A stretch of 64,000 nucleotides of DNA. Source: Zygaena filipendulae. Lineage: Eukaryota; Arthropoda; Insecta; Lepidoptera; Zygaenidae. The position numbers and the translations under genes were made by a program. The notes beneath the pieces were generated by a model that saw only the letters and a list, made by a program, of their open reading frames with translations, did no database searches and had not been told where the DNA came from. Position 1 is the stretch's first letter, and each line of letters starts with the position of its first letter. The DNA is taken from positions 8,648,001-8,712,000 of the forward strand of contig OU015666.1 of assembly GCA_907165275.2 (NCBI GenBank). The letters run 5' to 3'. Positions 1-18,593 of the stretch are shown piece by piece.

Positions 1-648
1 ATATCAACGTATGTTTAAAGGAGAACGCAAATTCACATCAAATCTTTATCAAAGACTTTAGTCTACACAGAAATCAAAGATCAGTTGCCGGAGATATCGC
101 GTAAAAATATATGAAAAAATTATGTTACCAATGTAACCTAAATAGGTACTATATCTATTAATTATCTAATGCATTCGAGTGATCGGATCGGATTATTAAG
201 AAGATTTATAATTTCTACCAAAATCCAGTCGGCCCTCCGACTTGCCCAAATGCACTTAAATAAACAAACGCGCCAATATTTTATTATATAAATGTACATA
301 ATTACCAGATTTTTTGTATCATCCAAATGCACGTTACCTAATGCTTTTATACCTACTAGATATGATGTAAAATTAAACGAGGGACTATTGAAGGAACAAT
401 TCGATTCTCATAGCAAATATGTATTTAAAAAGAAACCCTGTAACCTTTTTGTACCATCTCCGATGCGCCGACATCTAAAGGTACATCACCCGCGTAATCC
501 CGCGTCTTTTTTTTTCTTTTTTTTTCTCATCATTCAATATTTTCCCTCGTTCAATTTCAACACAGTGTATATAACTATATGTATGTAATATAACACGGTG
601 GCGTTGTGTATAATGCTATCCCCTTGTGCCCGTGCGCGCTGCGTGTAG
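1..648. other. Presumed ALDH3 intron, no feature recognised
   Basis: AT-rich sequence with a pyrimidine run around 507-530. It ends with the acceptor GCGTGTAG at 641-648 before the first ALDH3 exon in view. No coding exon or known repeat could be supported here. Confidence 0.5.
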
Positions 649-6728
<6,080 letters not shown>

Positions 6729-6911
6729 AGAGTGCTGTGACTGATTTGAGAAAATGTGATAGAAAAAATCATCGCCCGAAATTAACACGAATTGCAGTGG
6801 GAGATAGCAGTTAGAGGCGGGTGAGGGGTGTTAGGTAGTTGGGGTTAGGAATGTCTCAACCGCGAAGTGCAGCCCTCTGATTGTCGTGCGCTGAAGTACC
6901 TATGGCGTAAT

Positions 6912-6917
6912 AATAAA
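6912..6917 (+). terminator. Polyadenylation signal AATAAA after the ALDH3 alternative exon
   Basis: AATAAA lies about 185 bases after the stop of the alternative last exon. It is the nearest canonical signal and supports an mRNA end here. Inferred from position only. Confidence 0.45.
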
Positions 6918-6929
6918 GCATACTAAATC

Positions 6930-9040
6930 ATGATTTGGCCAGCCGTTATTTTCCATAAATCATGAATTGGATGCATTTCATGAAATGTTCGAGCACATCA
7001 TGGATTGCGCAATTCTTAGATGTGGTATAGGTACTTACATTTTTTTAAATTCAATTTGTTCATTTGTCAAGAAAATTGACATTTCATATACAGACAAAAA
7101 TTATTTTAATATTAATATTATACTTTAATCGAAATACTTACGTGATACCTTAATCTACTGTCTCCCAGTGTAGTTGCAAATATTTTAAAAGAATTCGGAG
7201 TATGTTCTAAATAAAGATATTTATATTATAAAAGGCAGTTAAAAGTATTTTTGTAAGAAAATATTCATTTATAAATAGGTAATATATTAAGGTGAAAACA
7301 TATAATCATTAATAAAATATCCTATCATTAATATTAAATCACGGTGCTTGATCTCGAGTCTATTTAGAAACTATTCTATTCACATTTCTGCATTTTTAAT
7401 CTTTTAATCAAACAAACTTAATAAGTAATATTAAACTCTTGCATCTTTTTCGTTTATAAATTTCGTAGGTACTACCTATCTAAAATTTGTAAAAACGAAT
7501 GAGTATGTGTTATTTTTTCTATTTTAAGTCAATAAGGTATAATTTCTTATTAAAGCTAATCTTACCTTTTGTTCACTGATTATACCTATAAGGTAAAAAT
7601 AACACAGTTAATGAGAATTGAGATGGTGGTTTAGTAAGGTGAGTATAAAACAAAGCTGTTTTATTCGCCAAAGCACAAACTTGGGCGAATAAAACAGCGA
7701 AGGAGTTTTTAGAAGATGTTAGGAGTTGGGACTCATGGGAAACAACAGATATCATGTTGGGTACAAAAAACAATAAAATTTAATACATTCTTTATTTTGT
7801 AAAACAAAATAAAATAAATACAAAATAAAAAGTAGATATTTTATTTTATTTAACTAGAAATCAGTTGTCTGGTATCTAAAGTACCTAGGTATTTACTTAA
7901 ACATGTTCATTTAAGTTTTTTTTATTTGGGGTTTATTTTTTATAATTTTAGTAAATGTTAGATCAACTTTATACAATCCATAGCTTAGAATTAATAGTGT
8001 TATACTTAGGAGAAATGATAATAACTTTGATTTATGACCTACTTAAATACGTACGTTTCATAAATAGCAATGATATCACTGATAAAAGGTAAAGACTGGA
8101 AAAAACATGTCATGTAGTAATGTGGATAATATTTTATTGGATGTATTTATTATTTGTGATTAGTATAATATGAAAAAATGTTTTTTTTTTTCAGATTCTA
8201 ATAAAGTGGTTTATGAATAAAATTAATATTTTCTTTTTTTAATTAACTAATGTGTTAATCGATTCCTGCTTTTGAAACATGTATGTATTATGTAAAAACC
8301 TTTGTTACTTAAATCAATGTTTTCAAAGAAGTTTAACATAAGACGTAGGTAATATCTACAACTAACCGCACCTTCCCATTTCTCATCAAAAAAACTATTT
8401 ACTTAATACGTCTGTATAATATTATTATATCCAAATCCTATTCCGGAATTGGCTGTATGGACTTAATTTCTTTTGCTTCTCCCAAAACATTTTTTTAACG
8501 TGTTGCGTGACAAAGACAGTTGACAAAAAAATTAACGGGACTTAGTAGTGTGCCTTCTTGTCTTCTTCTTGTTTTTTTTTCTTAAATGGTAACTTTTAAA
8601 TAATTGTGCCAATGACAATGTGTGACTTGATAGACAAAGCAACGCGATTGAAGTAAAAAAAAAACACGTTATATTTTGAAATCATGAGATTTCCAAAATA
8701 AAATAAAGAACTAAGCAATAAAAAAATATTTACACACCTATCTACTATAATCAACAATATACAACCAACAACTTTATAAATTATACAAAAAACATAAGTG
8801 AACTATTATTTTAAAGAGTGTACCTACTTACTACAGGATCGTTCTATCAAAGGTAATAATTATGATATACACTACTTTTTACCTTCTATGATCTATCAGA
8901 GAGAAGGTAATCACTACGTGTGATCTATTTCATTCTCTCACAAACGTCTCGCAAGCTCGAATTTTCAAATCACAATGGTGCTAAAGAAGTTTGTACTTCA
9001 AAATTATAAGAAAACATTAGGTACGGGTGTAGTACTATAT
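6930..9040. other. AT-rich intergenic stretch, nothing recognised
   Basis: Long runs of A/T with no ORF of note, no recognisable repeat end and no splice-phase signal. At 7660-7695 a short inverted pair around TTCGCC(C)AAG and CAAAGCACAAACTTGGGCGAATAAAACAGC forms a possible hairpin. This separates the ALDH3 3' end from the Rho1 upstream region. Confidence 0.5.
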
Positions 9041-9045
9041 TTCCA

Positions 9046-9350
9046 ACTAGATGTGCCCGTGGTTTCACCCGCGCAAAAGGTTTTTATACAACAACTTTTT
9101 TTCCCGACATCCGATTTCAATAAAACAAAGCCTATATGTATGTAGCTCCAGACTAAGCTTAATCTACCTGTGAAAACCAGATGACAATCTGTTCAGTAGA
9201 TTCGGAGATTATCGCGAACAGACAGACAGAAAAGAATATTAAAAACTTTTTTTTTTTGCTTGGTTACTCTTCTTTTATCACCCCTCTCAATTTTAGGTAA
9301 AAATATTCTATTTACAGAATCGCGGATTCTACTCTTTTATTATAGTATAG
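9046..9350 (-). repeat. Lepidopteran SINE-like retroposon (long form)
   Basis: Reverse-strand copy of the element at 965-1255. On the + strand it opens CTAGATGTGCCCGTGGTTTC and ends CTACTCTTTTATTATAGTATAG. Confidence 0.75.
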
Positions 9351-9474
9351 CTGCCTATCTCATTATTATACCACTTTTTTAAAGATGCATACACAGCGCG
9401 CAGCGTGTTAAACGTGCTTAATACGATACAAGATACCTACACTTGCATCTTAAGCATGTTGCATGCCACAATAT

Positions 9475-9600
9475 GTTTGTTTGTTTGTTTGTATACTTTA
9501 TTGAGCATAAACTAAGTTTTTACAAGTTGATAAAATCAAAACAAATAGGTAATTAATGCTCAAAGGCGGACTTATCCCGCGAGGGGACAATATGATGTAA
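9475..9600. repeat. Possible non-LTR retrotransposon 3' remnant plus microsatellites
   Basis: TTTGTTTGTTTGTTTGTATACTTTATTGAGCA followed by ACAAGT and GGCGGACTTATCCC resembles the 3' tail of lepidopteran LINE copies. A (TTTA)n tract follows at 9998-10025. Only a tail is visible and no reverse transcriptase remains. Confidence 0.4.
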
Positions 9601-10099
9601 ACTGACATGTGTTATGTAAGGAAGTATCCTCAGATTGTCCAATCACCAGTGAGTAAAAGTAAGCTACACGGCCTGTCTGTGAAGCTGTGAATTATTCGAC
9701 CGTATTTTAACGAACAATTAACTAGTGCATGTAAGCCTCTAGCATTCGCATATAATAAGCAAAAACATGTTAACCACAAAAATTCACTTATGGTATTAAT
9801 AAAATGCAATGCAATCCAATGCCTTTCGATGTAAATAACTTTAAAAGAAAAAAATTCTAATTGGCTTATACTGAATTGGCTGTATAGACTATGTTTCTTT
9901 TGCCTTCCCCGAAAGAGGTAAACATCAACAGTAAAAAACTTTGGTCATAAGTCTTTATAATATACTCCGAAGAATAAGTTATTCTTCTGAGATAATATAT
10001 TTATTTGTTTATTTATTTATTTATTTAACATATTACTTTACTCTTTGGTCTTATCTTTAAAAAAATGTACCTACCTACTCTTAGGCCTTTCTTAGAGGA

Positions 10100-10500
10100 T
10101 AAATAAAAGAAAAAAAAAGGACAAAGGGAAATTAAGAGCTTTTGGCGGGATTTTAGCAGTGACGGAAGTCAGTTTTATTTCTTTGTTTTGCAAATTAGTT
10201 TATCGTGCGTGATTAATATTGTGTGAGTGTTGCATAATAGTGATTCATTAGTGATGAACAGTGTGTGGAAACTGTTCATCACTAATGAATCACGTGGAAT
10301 CATGTGGAAGATGAAATGGGGCGTCCATCGGAAGGTTGTAGTTTTATTATACATCTTCCCACAGAGCGTCCTATTAAGGTTCAAGTGTGGAGAGTTGCTG
10401 CCAAAAGTTCTGGTAAATAACTTCGAAAGACGAAAAATACCACTGAATTGACTGTATACACTTAGCTTCCTTTGCCTTCCCCATTGGGATTTAGGGTAAA
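10100..10500 (+). repeat. Interspersed repeat family with CATCACTAATGAATCAC core
   Basis: One of at least seven copies of a short non-coding family. Marks are GTTTTATTTCTTTGTTTTGC, AATATTGTGTGAGTGTTGCA, CATCACTAATGAATCA, CCCACAGAGCGTCCTATTAAGG and, near the end, CTTCCTTTGCCTTCCCC. Other copies or parts are at 26530-26945, 27275-27445, 36175-36465, 37340-37605, 54590-54900 and 55570-55750. In this copy the ATGAACAGTGTGTGGAAACT segment is duplicated as an inverted pair, giving a small hairpin at 10240-10290. Class unknown. Confidence 0.6.
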
Positions 10501-10933
10501 TTTAATAAAAAAAAAAATTTAAGAATTTTCTCGGGAATTTAATTTTTTGGTAATAATTCTAAACTAGTTTAAAAGTTCCAAGCTGTTATTGTTCTGAGGT
10601 TCCAAGATTTCTAAAAACAGTTCACTGTAAGTAAAGGTTTTTAAATTTTTACCCATTTTTTACCTGTTTGTTTGTAATCAAACAATATTTTTCCATATTG
10701 CAATACTGAGTAATAATAACGAATACGAAAGTGCTTGTGATGAGCTAAGACGATTTTAGTGTCGATAAGGCAATATTCAACAGAAATTAGCCAGAATCTT
10801 CAGGTATCTACAAATATTATAAATAACCACCCTCGCATGTGAGGGTACTATGTGGTGGTGCTGTTCTTCTTCCGCTAGTTCAGGTGCTTATTCACATTTG
10901 AGGGCTTGTGACTACTCCCTTACTCAACCATAA

Positions 10934-11608
<675 letters not shown>

Positions 11609-12048
11609 GTGTGCTGTTGATGGGAGAACTCTGATTATTATGAATTGTTCGCATACTGCCTGAACTTACGTTTGATATGACTCAGACTCTGCAGCAGTCG
11701 CGGCGCCAGCCACACAGTGCTACCTTCTGATACTGTACTGACAGCTGACGCGTTGTCGCGGCGCGCGTTGCACGCACACCCGTATTTGTGTGGCTACACT
11801 TTCATAATTGGTACTTGTATATTTTATAGATTATCTATAAAGATTAAGCGTAAATGCCTTAACAAAATATGTAGTCAGGGGCAAACTGGGCCCCCATCAC
11901 TGGTGGACCCATGAAATTTTTTCGTGCTATATAACTATCCTGTTTATATAATCAAGTAGCATTTCTTCAGTATAGATTTACTTATTCCTCTATCTGTGTC
12001 ATCTCACGGAGACTATTGTTAGTTTGATATTTTGTATTTTAATTTTTC

Positions 12049-12054
12049 AATAAA
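12049..12054 (+). terminator. Rho1 polyadenylation signal AATAAA
   Basis: AATAAA about 440 bases after the Rho1 stop, followed by a T/G-rich stretch. It fits the 3' end of the Rho1 mRNA. The converging NOL9 signal lies only about 335 bases away. Confidence 0.65.
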
Positions 12055-12388
12055 ATAGTGATGTATAATTGTGTAGGATGTTTATTTGACATGGAGCGTG
12101 AGCCCCACACTGACTCAGTTAAGTGCCTGTCAGCTAGACACGTCTCCGAGACGTCCATTATCATTTTGTGTAAGGCAGTTTATTGTATTCTATTGTATGT
12201 GTGGAATTTTAACTTCCATAATATGAATAAATTGCATGCTAATATAATTTATTAGTAATAAAGGAGCCCCCATATTTTAACAACTCATTTTAAACTATTA
12301 TGACTTTTATAAAAAAATTTAATGCAGAATTATAAAACAAGTTTTAATGGGGAATTATTTAAGTTAAAATCAATCATCTATGTTATGT

Positions 12389-12394
12389 TTTATT
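12389..12394 (-). terminator. NOL9 polyadenylation signal (AATAAA on - strand)
   Basis: TTTATT on the + strand reads AATAAA on the - strand, about 100 bases beyond the NOL9 stop at 12492. Rho1 and NOL9 are therefore tail to tail. Confidence 0.55.
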
Positions 12395-12491
12395 AGTGTT
12401 AAGTACAAAATTATCTTTCAAATATACATGAATTAACATAAATAGATTTCATATTAATATTACAAACTTAATTAATTATCACACTTTCAAT

Positions 12492-15400
12492 TTAGGGTTT
12501 CCTTGACAATTTCAACAGCATTAAAGGATTGAAGCGACGCCGCGGGGCAGTCATGAGATGCCTATGCTCGAAGGACATAGTGGTGTGATAGGGCACAGGC
12601 TTACAGTCCGTCAGATAGCGCTCATAGCAGCGCAGCTCTGGCATCCAATCTGCATACACCAAAGTGTCCACCAAACACAACTTTTTGATGGTCACAGGTG
12701 TAATAATGTAACATAATCCTTTAACTTCATCAATATCAACAACAAAACCTGAAATCACACAATTATCAGTCTATAGTATAACATTTTATTCTTATCAACT
12801 TTTTAATGTCACTTTATTGCAGTTCAGATAACTTAAATATTTGTTGATAATATAACTTAGATGTAACTTTTGTTTCTCAGAATAATTTGCTTCATAATAT
12901 TAAGTGAGTATAAAAATACTTAGTATACCGTGTCCATGGCACAGCAATGCTTTCTCTCCCAAATCGTAGACGCCACTCTGCTTATCTGATGTTTGTTGAC
13001 ACATTGCTAAAATTTTCCTGTTGATCACCTTTAGGATACGACCTTGGTTACTTGCAAGTGGAATATTCAGACCTACTGCTACATCTCTTATGTTGACCCT
13101 GTGAAAAAAAATGTCAATTAACACTTTTCAGGACAATCTTCGGATTAAGAGATCTGAGTACCTATCATCTCAAAAAGTATAAAGTTCATAGATGTAATAC
13201 CTACTTACATATATCGGTAAGTTTGTGCCTAGAAATAGTTGCAAGTTTATAAATGATGATGAACTCATGTTAGTACCTATAGTAAACACAAGGTCATCTT
13301 GCAGAGATTACTAGCAAACGATTGTTGAAACACTAACGACCTGCCCTGGCTTCGTCCTACCAATCATATTAAATTTTACACCTATAATTCTGAAACAATT
13401 AGACCAAAAATATGGTGGTAATGACCAGAATTTGAAATCTTAAAATCCATAAAATAACTTTGCAATAAATGTGTTTGTAGAGAATGCAATAGAAGAACCA
13501 TTTACTTACAATAAGCACACTATTTATTAGATATTCAATGAAAACAGACTGGAGAGATGTTAGTGTTTAATGTTAATCCATCAGGGATCTAACATTGAAC
13601 TATGTAATTAAATCAGGATAGTTGCCTACTTGCCTAATTATTTAGATTTTGTCTGAATAATTACATCAAGAAAAAGTTAATTAGTAACCACAATAATTTG
13701 TATGATTCATCGCCAGTTCCAGTAAATACCTATTATTATCTCATTACTCATTGCAACAATATACAAAGTAAAATAATATTGTGTGAGGTTTCAGGCTTTT
13801 GACTCAACTATGAGGTTTTTGACATGATTGTGAACTAGGCTATACTGATAAGGGAAAGTATAAGTATATGTGACCAATTTTTTCAATTTTTACCCCTCCC
13901 CCCTCGATGACCCGTAGTATATGCCAAGACCCGCCCGCTCCCCAATTAATTTTCACATAGTAATAACAATATGGTTTAAATAATTTTTTTGCAAACGAAA
14001 GTTGAAAATTTTTTCCAGCAAAATTATTTGGCTCAGTTTGTCTTTACATAATAAGGCATTTGCCGCGTGACGTCTAGAATGCATGCATAGGTACCTATAG
14101 TTACAACTGAAAAAAAAATTACCATATTTGAATACAGCACGAAAAAGCGCAAGATTTCCCTAGATTTAATAGGATATTGACTACATGAGGTAACAAAAAA
14201 TTAGGCCCCTCTCCCGCCCCTCTGACCAAGGCGTGGTATTTTGAAGACACTGAACGGGTCACGTAGTATGGGCAGTGGGCACGTTCCCTAATCTAATGGA
14301 GACCAGTATTTTTTACGATCCGAAAGATCAGGAATTAGTTGTTTGGTGGTGATTTTTAAAGTGGACCACAGTCCACATTTCATTTTATTGGGTTTCAAAC
14401 TAAGACGTAAATAAAATGATCGTATTATAATAATACGTTTTATAATTTATATACTGATAAAGCTGATTGCACATAGACATATCAAACTTCATGCGGGGAA
14501 ACCGCGGGATCCAGCTAGTTATAATATACAGCTAGAATATACAAATGATGTCATAGTTCTATATCAAGATGTGATTGGTACTTGCTTAAGGTCAAAGTGC
14601 TGTGTTATAAGATTCACATAGAGAACCGGAATTAAAGAAATTATACTACGTGAATGTGAAAAATATTATGTGAATTTCGGGATTCCTTTGATAACTCATA
14701 AAAACTGGTTAATCCAAAAAACATTGGGTGCTAAATTTCATCCAAATCTGTTCAGTCGTTTGTAAGAAATTGAGTAACAAACATTCAAACTCCAATGATC
14801 TGCGTTCAGCATAGCTATGTTAACACCGAAGGCAAATTGTTACTAGGTACATACAAAGAGTATATAACACCACTACGTTTACTGCATAGTTCACAGCAAA
14901 ACAATGCAGTTCCATTATACTTACACGTAAGGCGTAACGGCCAGCAATCCCGTCTTGAGACTAGCAACTTCAGCAAAATAACTTAAAATATTGAGATATC
15001 TTTCATCTTTTGGCGCCAGTGAAGAGTTGCGCTTTGCATTGCCGCTTTCCGTATTTGATAGAAAGAACGCATACTCCGACAAATCTTTATCGTCAACACC
15101 TTTGAAGAGGTCGTCGTTTTGATAACTTTTTGAGTACATTTTTACTACAGTGTCAGTGTCGAGCTTGACCTTGAACTTCCTCTTGACGTCTTGGGAGTCG
15201 ACTTGTAATAGGAATGTAGGTTTTATCAGTAGTATGATGAGGGATATTAACTGGAGCCCTGTGGAGTTGCATAGGCCCATAGTGTTAACGACCCACGGCA
15301 GGTTCTGTAGTCGCTGGTCAGCGTGGCAGTGAGCGATCAGCGTGCGTACCGCCGCCGCGTACCGGTTCAAGTTATTTATTTGTGCAGAATTGTTCATTGG

Positions 15401-18400
15401 ATTGATCATAGCCAAGTTTAACATACTGAAAAAGAGTTACACAATTACGTATACAAGAATTTTTCAGTGATAATAATCTATAAATAAATAAAAATGGATT
15501 GCCGAAATGAATGTGACTAATTAAGTTACATCTCATTAAATGCCAATTAACATTAATTTACTGAACGTCTCCAATTGCGGCAGTTTTGTTTTAAAAATCT
15601 ATACTTAACTAAGTAATCATTAAAGTCGACTCTGAGTGCGGCCGTTAGTAACGAATCATCATGTCATGTCAATGTTGTAGTTTTCATGAGAGTTTTCACG
15701 TGGTCACGCGACACTATAGTTTTGATTGGCTGACCAAGTGACATGACAATTCGTTACTTAGATTTCCAGACATTCATGTCAATTTGGCAAGGAGAGGGGA
15801 AGGTTTGGTTTGTATCTCAGAAGAATAGGTTTGTATAAAAGAAGTTTGGAGTTGTGAGAATTCCGAAACTAACGTGAGTGAATCTCCAATACGGTTGGAC
15901 CAATTTTGACAGGACTTTCACTACTAATTATTTAATGATATATGGAGTGAATTAGGCTATTTTGGAGTTCCTGGGGGAAATCCGAAACTCACACGGGTGA
16001 AACCGCGGGGCACAGCTGTCGCGCACAGCGCGATTTGCTTTGTAACAATTGGTTTGTATCAACACTAATTGTTGTACTGTCAATCTATATTTTGTGGTGT
16101 GGCAACACTTTGCTTATGCTTGAACAAAAGTGTGGGTAGAGGGACATACAAGCGCGGGATGACCGCGACCGCGTGGAATAGACAATATCTAAACAAGCAG
16201 CGTAAAGTGAAGTCGTCCAGCTCGGAGTGTAAAAGGAAAGCACTGGATTGACGAATAAAGGGCAGGACGATCGGGACCGCGCGGATTAGAGGCAATGCCG
16301 GAAAAGGTAGCGTAAGGTGAGGTCGTCCGGCCCGAAGTAAGTTACAAAGGCACTGGGTGAGTCGTCACTAATATTATAGTGTAGTCGACTTTCTAATACA
16401 ATGTATTCAGAGAATGGTGAAGCGACTGACTAGTCACTGGGAAACTCCATAATCTACAATAAGTTCAATCTTGCAGTACAATGTACATTTGGTAGTCAAG
16501 GATATTGAACTGGGAGCCCCAGGCTCAAATGGGTGTGTACCGGAAGCACACAGGCGAATCATTGTAAGGTCGTCTACATGAAGTTGGGAATGGGCAGGAC
16601 TAAGGGGAAGGAGGAGGTCCTCGTGGGGGCACAGCCCCCATGTCCGACTGGTGTCAGGAAAGGTAAAAGAAACCTTGATTTACGGCATGCACGCAGGCTC
16701 GAGACAGACTAGAGCTTGCAGGGTAAATCGGAATAAGGTAAGACACCAGGACACGATCAGACGTGTTCAGATCGGAGCTGTAGACGACCAGGGAGGGTCA
16801 CTACTCATCGGGGTAGACCAGACCCTCATGACAGAACAATGCGAAGCCACATGGATTAGAGATCATAACGTAAAGCTCACATTGAAGAGATGATACATGA
16901 TTTCTTAGTGACTGGTTGGTCGTCTCATCATTATATTACCATGCTTTACATTTCATGGATTGTGCGAGATTATATTATATAGATATTTGTCGTCCGTGTA
17001 AACCTGTACTTAATTGAATTCAGGCAAACATAACTCGGGATAGTGCAGACGGCACGACAAAATGGTGGAGGTGCTGGGATATAACATGGGAAGCCAGATT
17101 CGTTCTGGCTCTTCCTTGTTAAATTTCCCTCTATTTTAATCTTTTTTGTATTTGTGCTTTGTTTGAGTTTTTATTTGACTTTTCATTGTCTTTTCAGTCA
17201 AAGATGGGTACCTACTCATAAAAACATTTACTTATTAAACTACCTTCCTCTTTTATGTTTTTAATATGTTCTGTGTACAGAGGTTGTGCTTGTATTATTT
17301 GTATTGGCAGTAAATGACATATTTTTCCTTGCATATGATTAACAAATTAAGGCTAGCCGCATACTTGTAAGTAACCATACCTTAACTTCTACATCAACTA
17401 AACTTCTTGTGAATTCCACACAACTATGGGTTTTTTTTGTCAAACAACAGCGTGTTGACAGTATGCGCAAGTTCTATGATCACAGTACATTCTTATAAAC
17501 TTATGAAACACAACAAAGTTGTTCAAATAAAATTTGTATGTATGAGCCAGGCCTAAAGGAACAACAGTTACAAAAGGTATACTGTTCTCTATTTTTCTAT
17601 TTTTTCTAAGGGATGTACCGAGTAATGTATCGAGATAGTATCACCGGTAAACCGTATGAATTTATCAACTTTTATTTTTGTAAAGAAGACTAATTTTATG
17701 TCTCTTGATAGATTATTTTATTATGGCTATTGTGTTAAGTTTTGTTGTTTATTTTGTAAACCATAGATTACTATTACTGCCCTATTAGACCTTTGTCTAC
17801 TACATAGTAATGAATAAGTAAAACAACAGTTTAATTTAACATAACGGTAACGGTACATATCGGTTTCTAGGGTATACAACAAAGATAAAACATAATATAA
17901 GTACTATGTTGTATGCACTATGCAGATTTCGGCAAAGCTTGTGCTTTTGTAATAATTGCGCAGTTAAGTTCAAGCGTCAGTAAAAGTTAATTTTCTGGTT
18001 TAACGTGAAGTGTTTAAAATACTATACCTAGGTGATCGGTTTGGTCGTTTAGCCGTGAAGGCGTGACAAACGAACAAACGAGCTCACTTGCGCATTATAA
18101 TAGTAGTAAGGATAATAGCGAGAGTATATCATTCTACGAGGTGATTTTTTGCGAATTTCTAATGTAGTCGGTCGTGGGGTATCGAATATCGATGCTTGTT
18201 CGATACCGATAGAAAAGTATCGGTACTTAATACTTAGTACTAACTCTTATCGAATCGATCGAATTTTCGTGGTAAAATTTGGAATAAATTAAATAAAAGC
18301 AACAAGATGACGTATACTTTGAAATTGATTTTTTGGCTACTCTATTAGCCGCCGCCACCGGCGGCGCCGTAGCGCGATGCGCTCATTCATTTTTCGTACA

Positions 18401-18561
18401 CAGCCGTAGGCAGGTATTTACGAAGGTTACAATGTACCTACAGCTGATCGAGGTCTTTCACCCCGCTGCAACATCATCGCGTACGCCGCTCGATGTACGC
18501 GACCCTTGATAATATTATTACGGATAGTATATAGATAGATATTTTGCTGATTAAAAGACGA

Positions 18562-18593
<32 letters not shown>

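Noticed and set aside
292..588. 98-codon ORF before ALDH3
   Set aside because: Low-complexity ending (poly-F from a T run), no similarity to ALDH3 or other families I know.
16651..16893. 80-codon ORF repeated at 21130
   Set aside because: It lies in the LTR and is duplicated with it. No recognisable protein and start codon is GTG-like.
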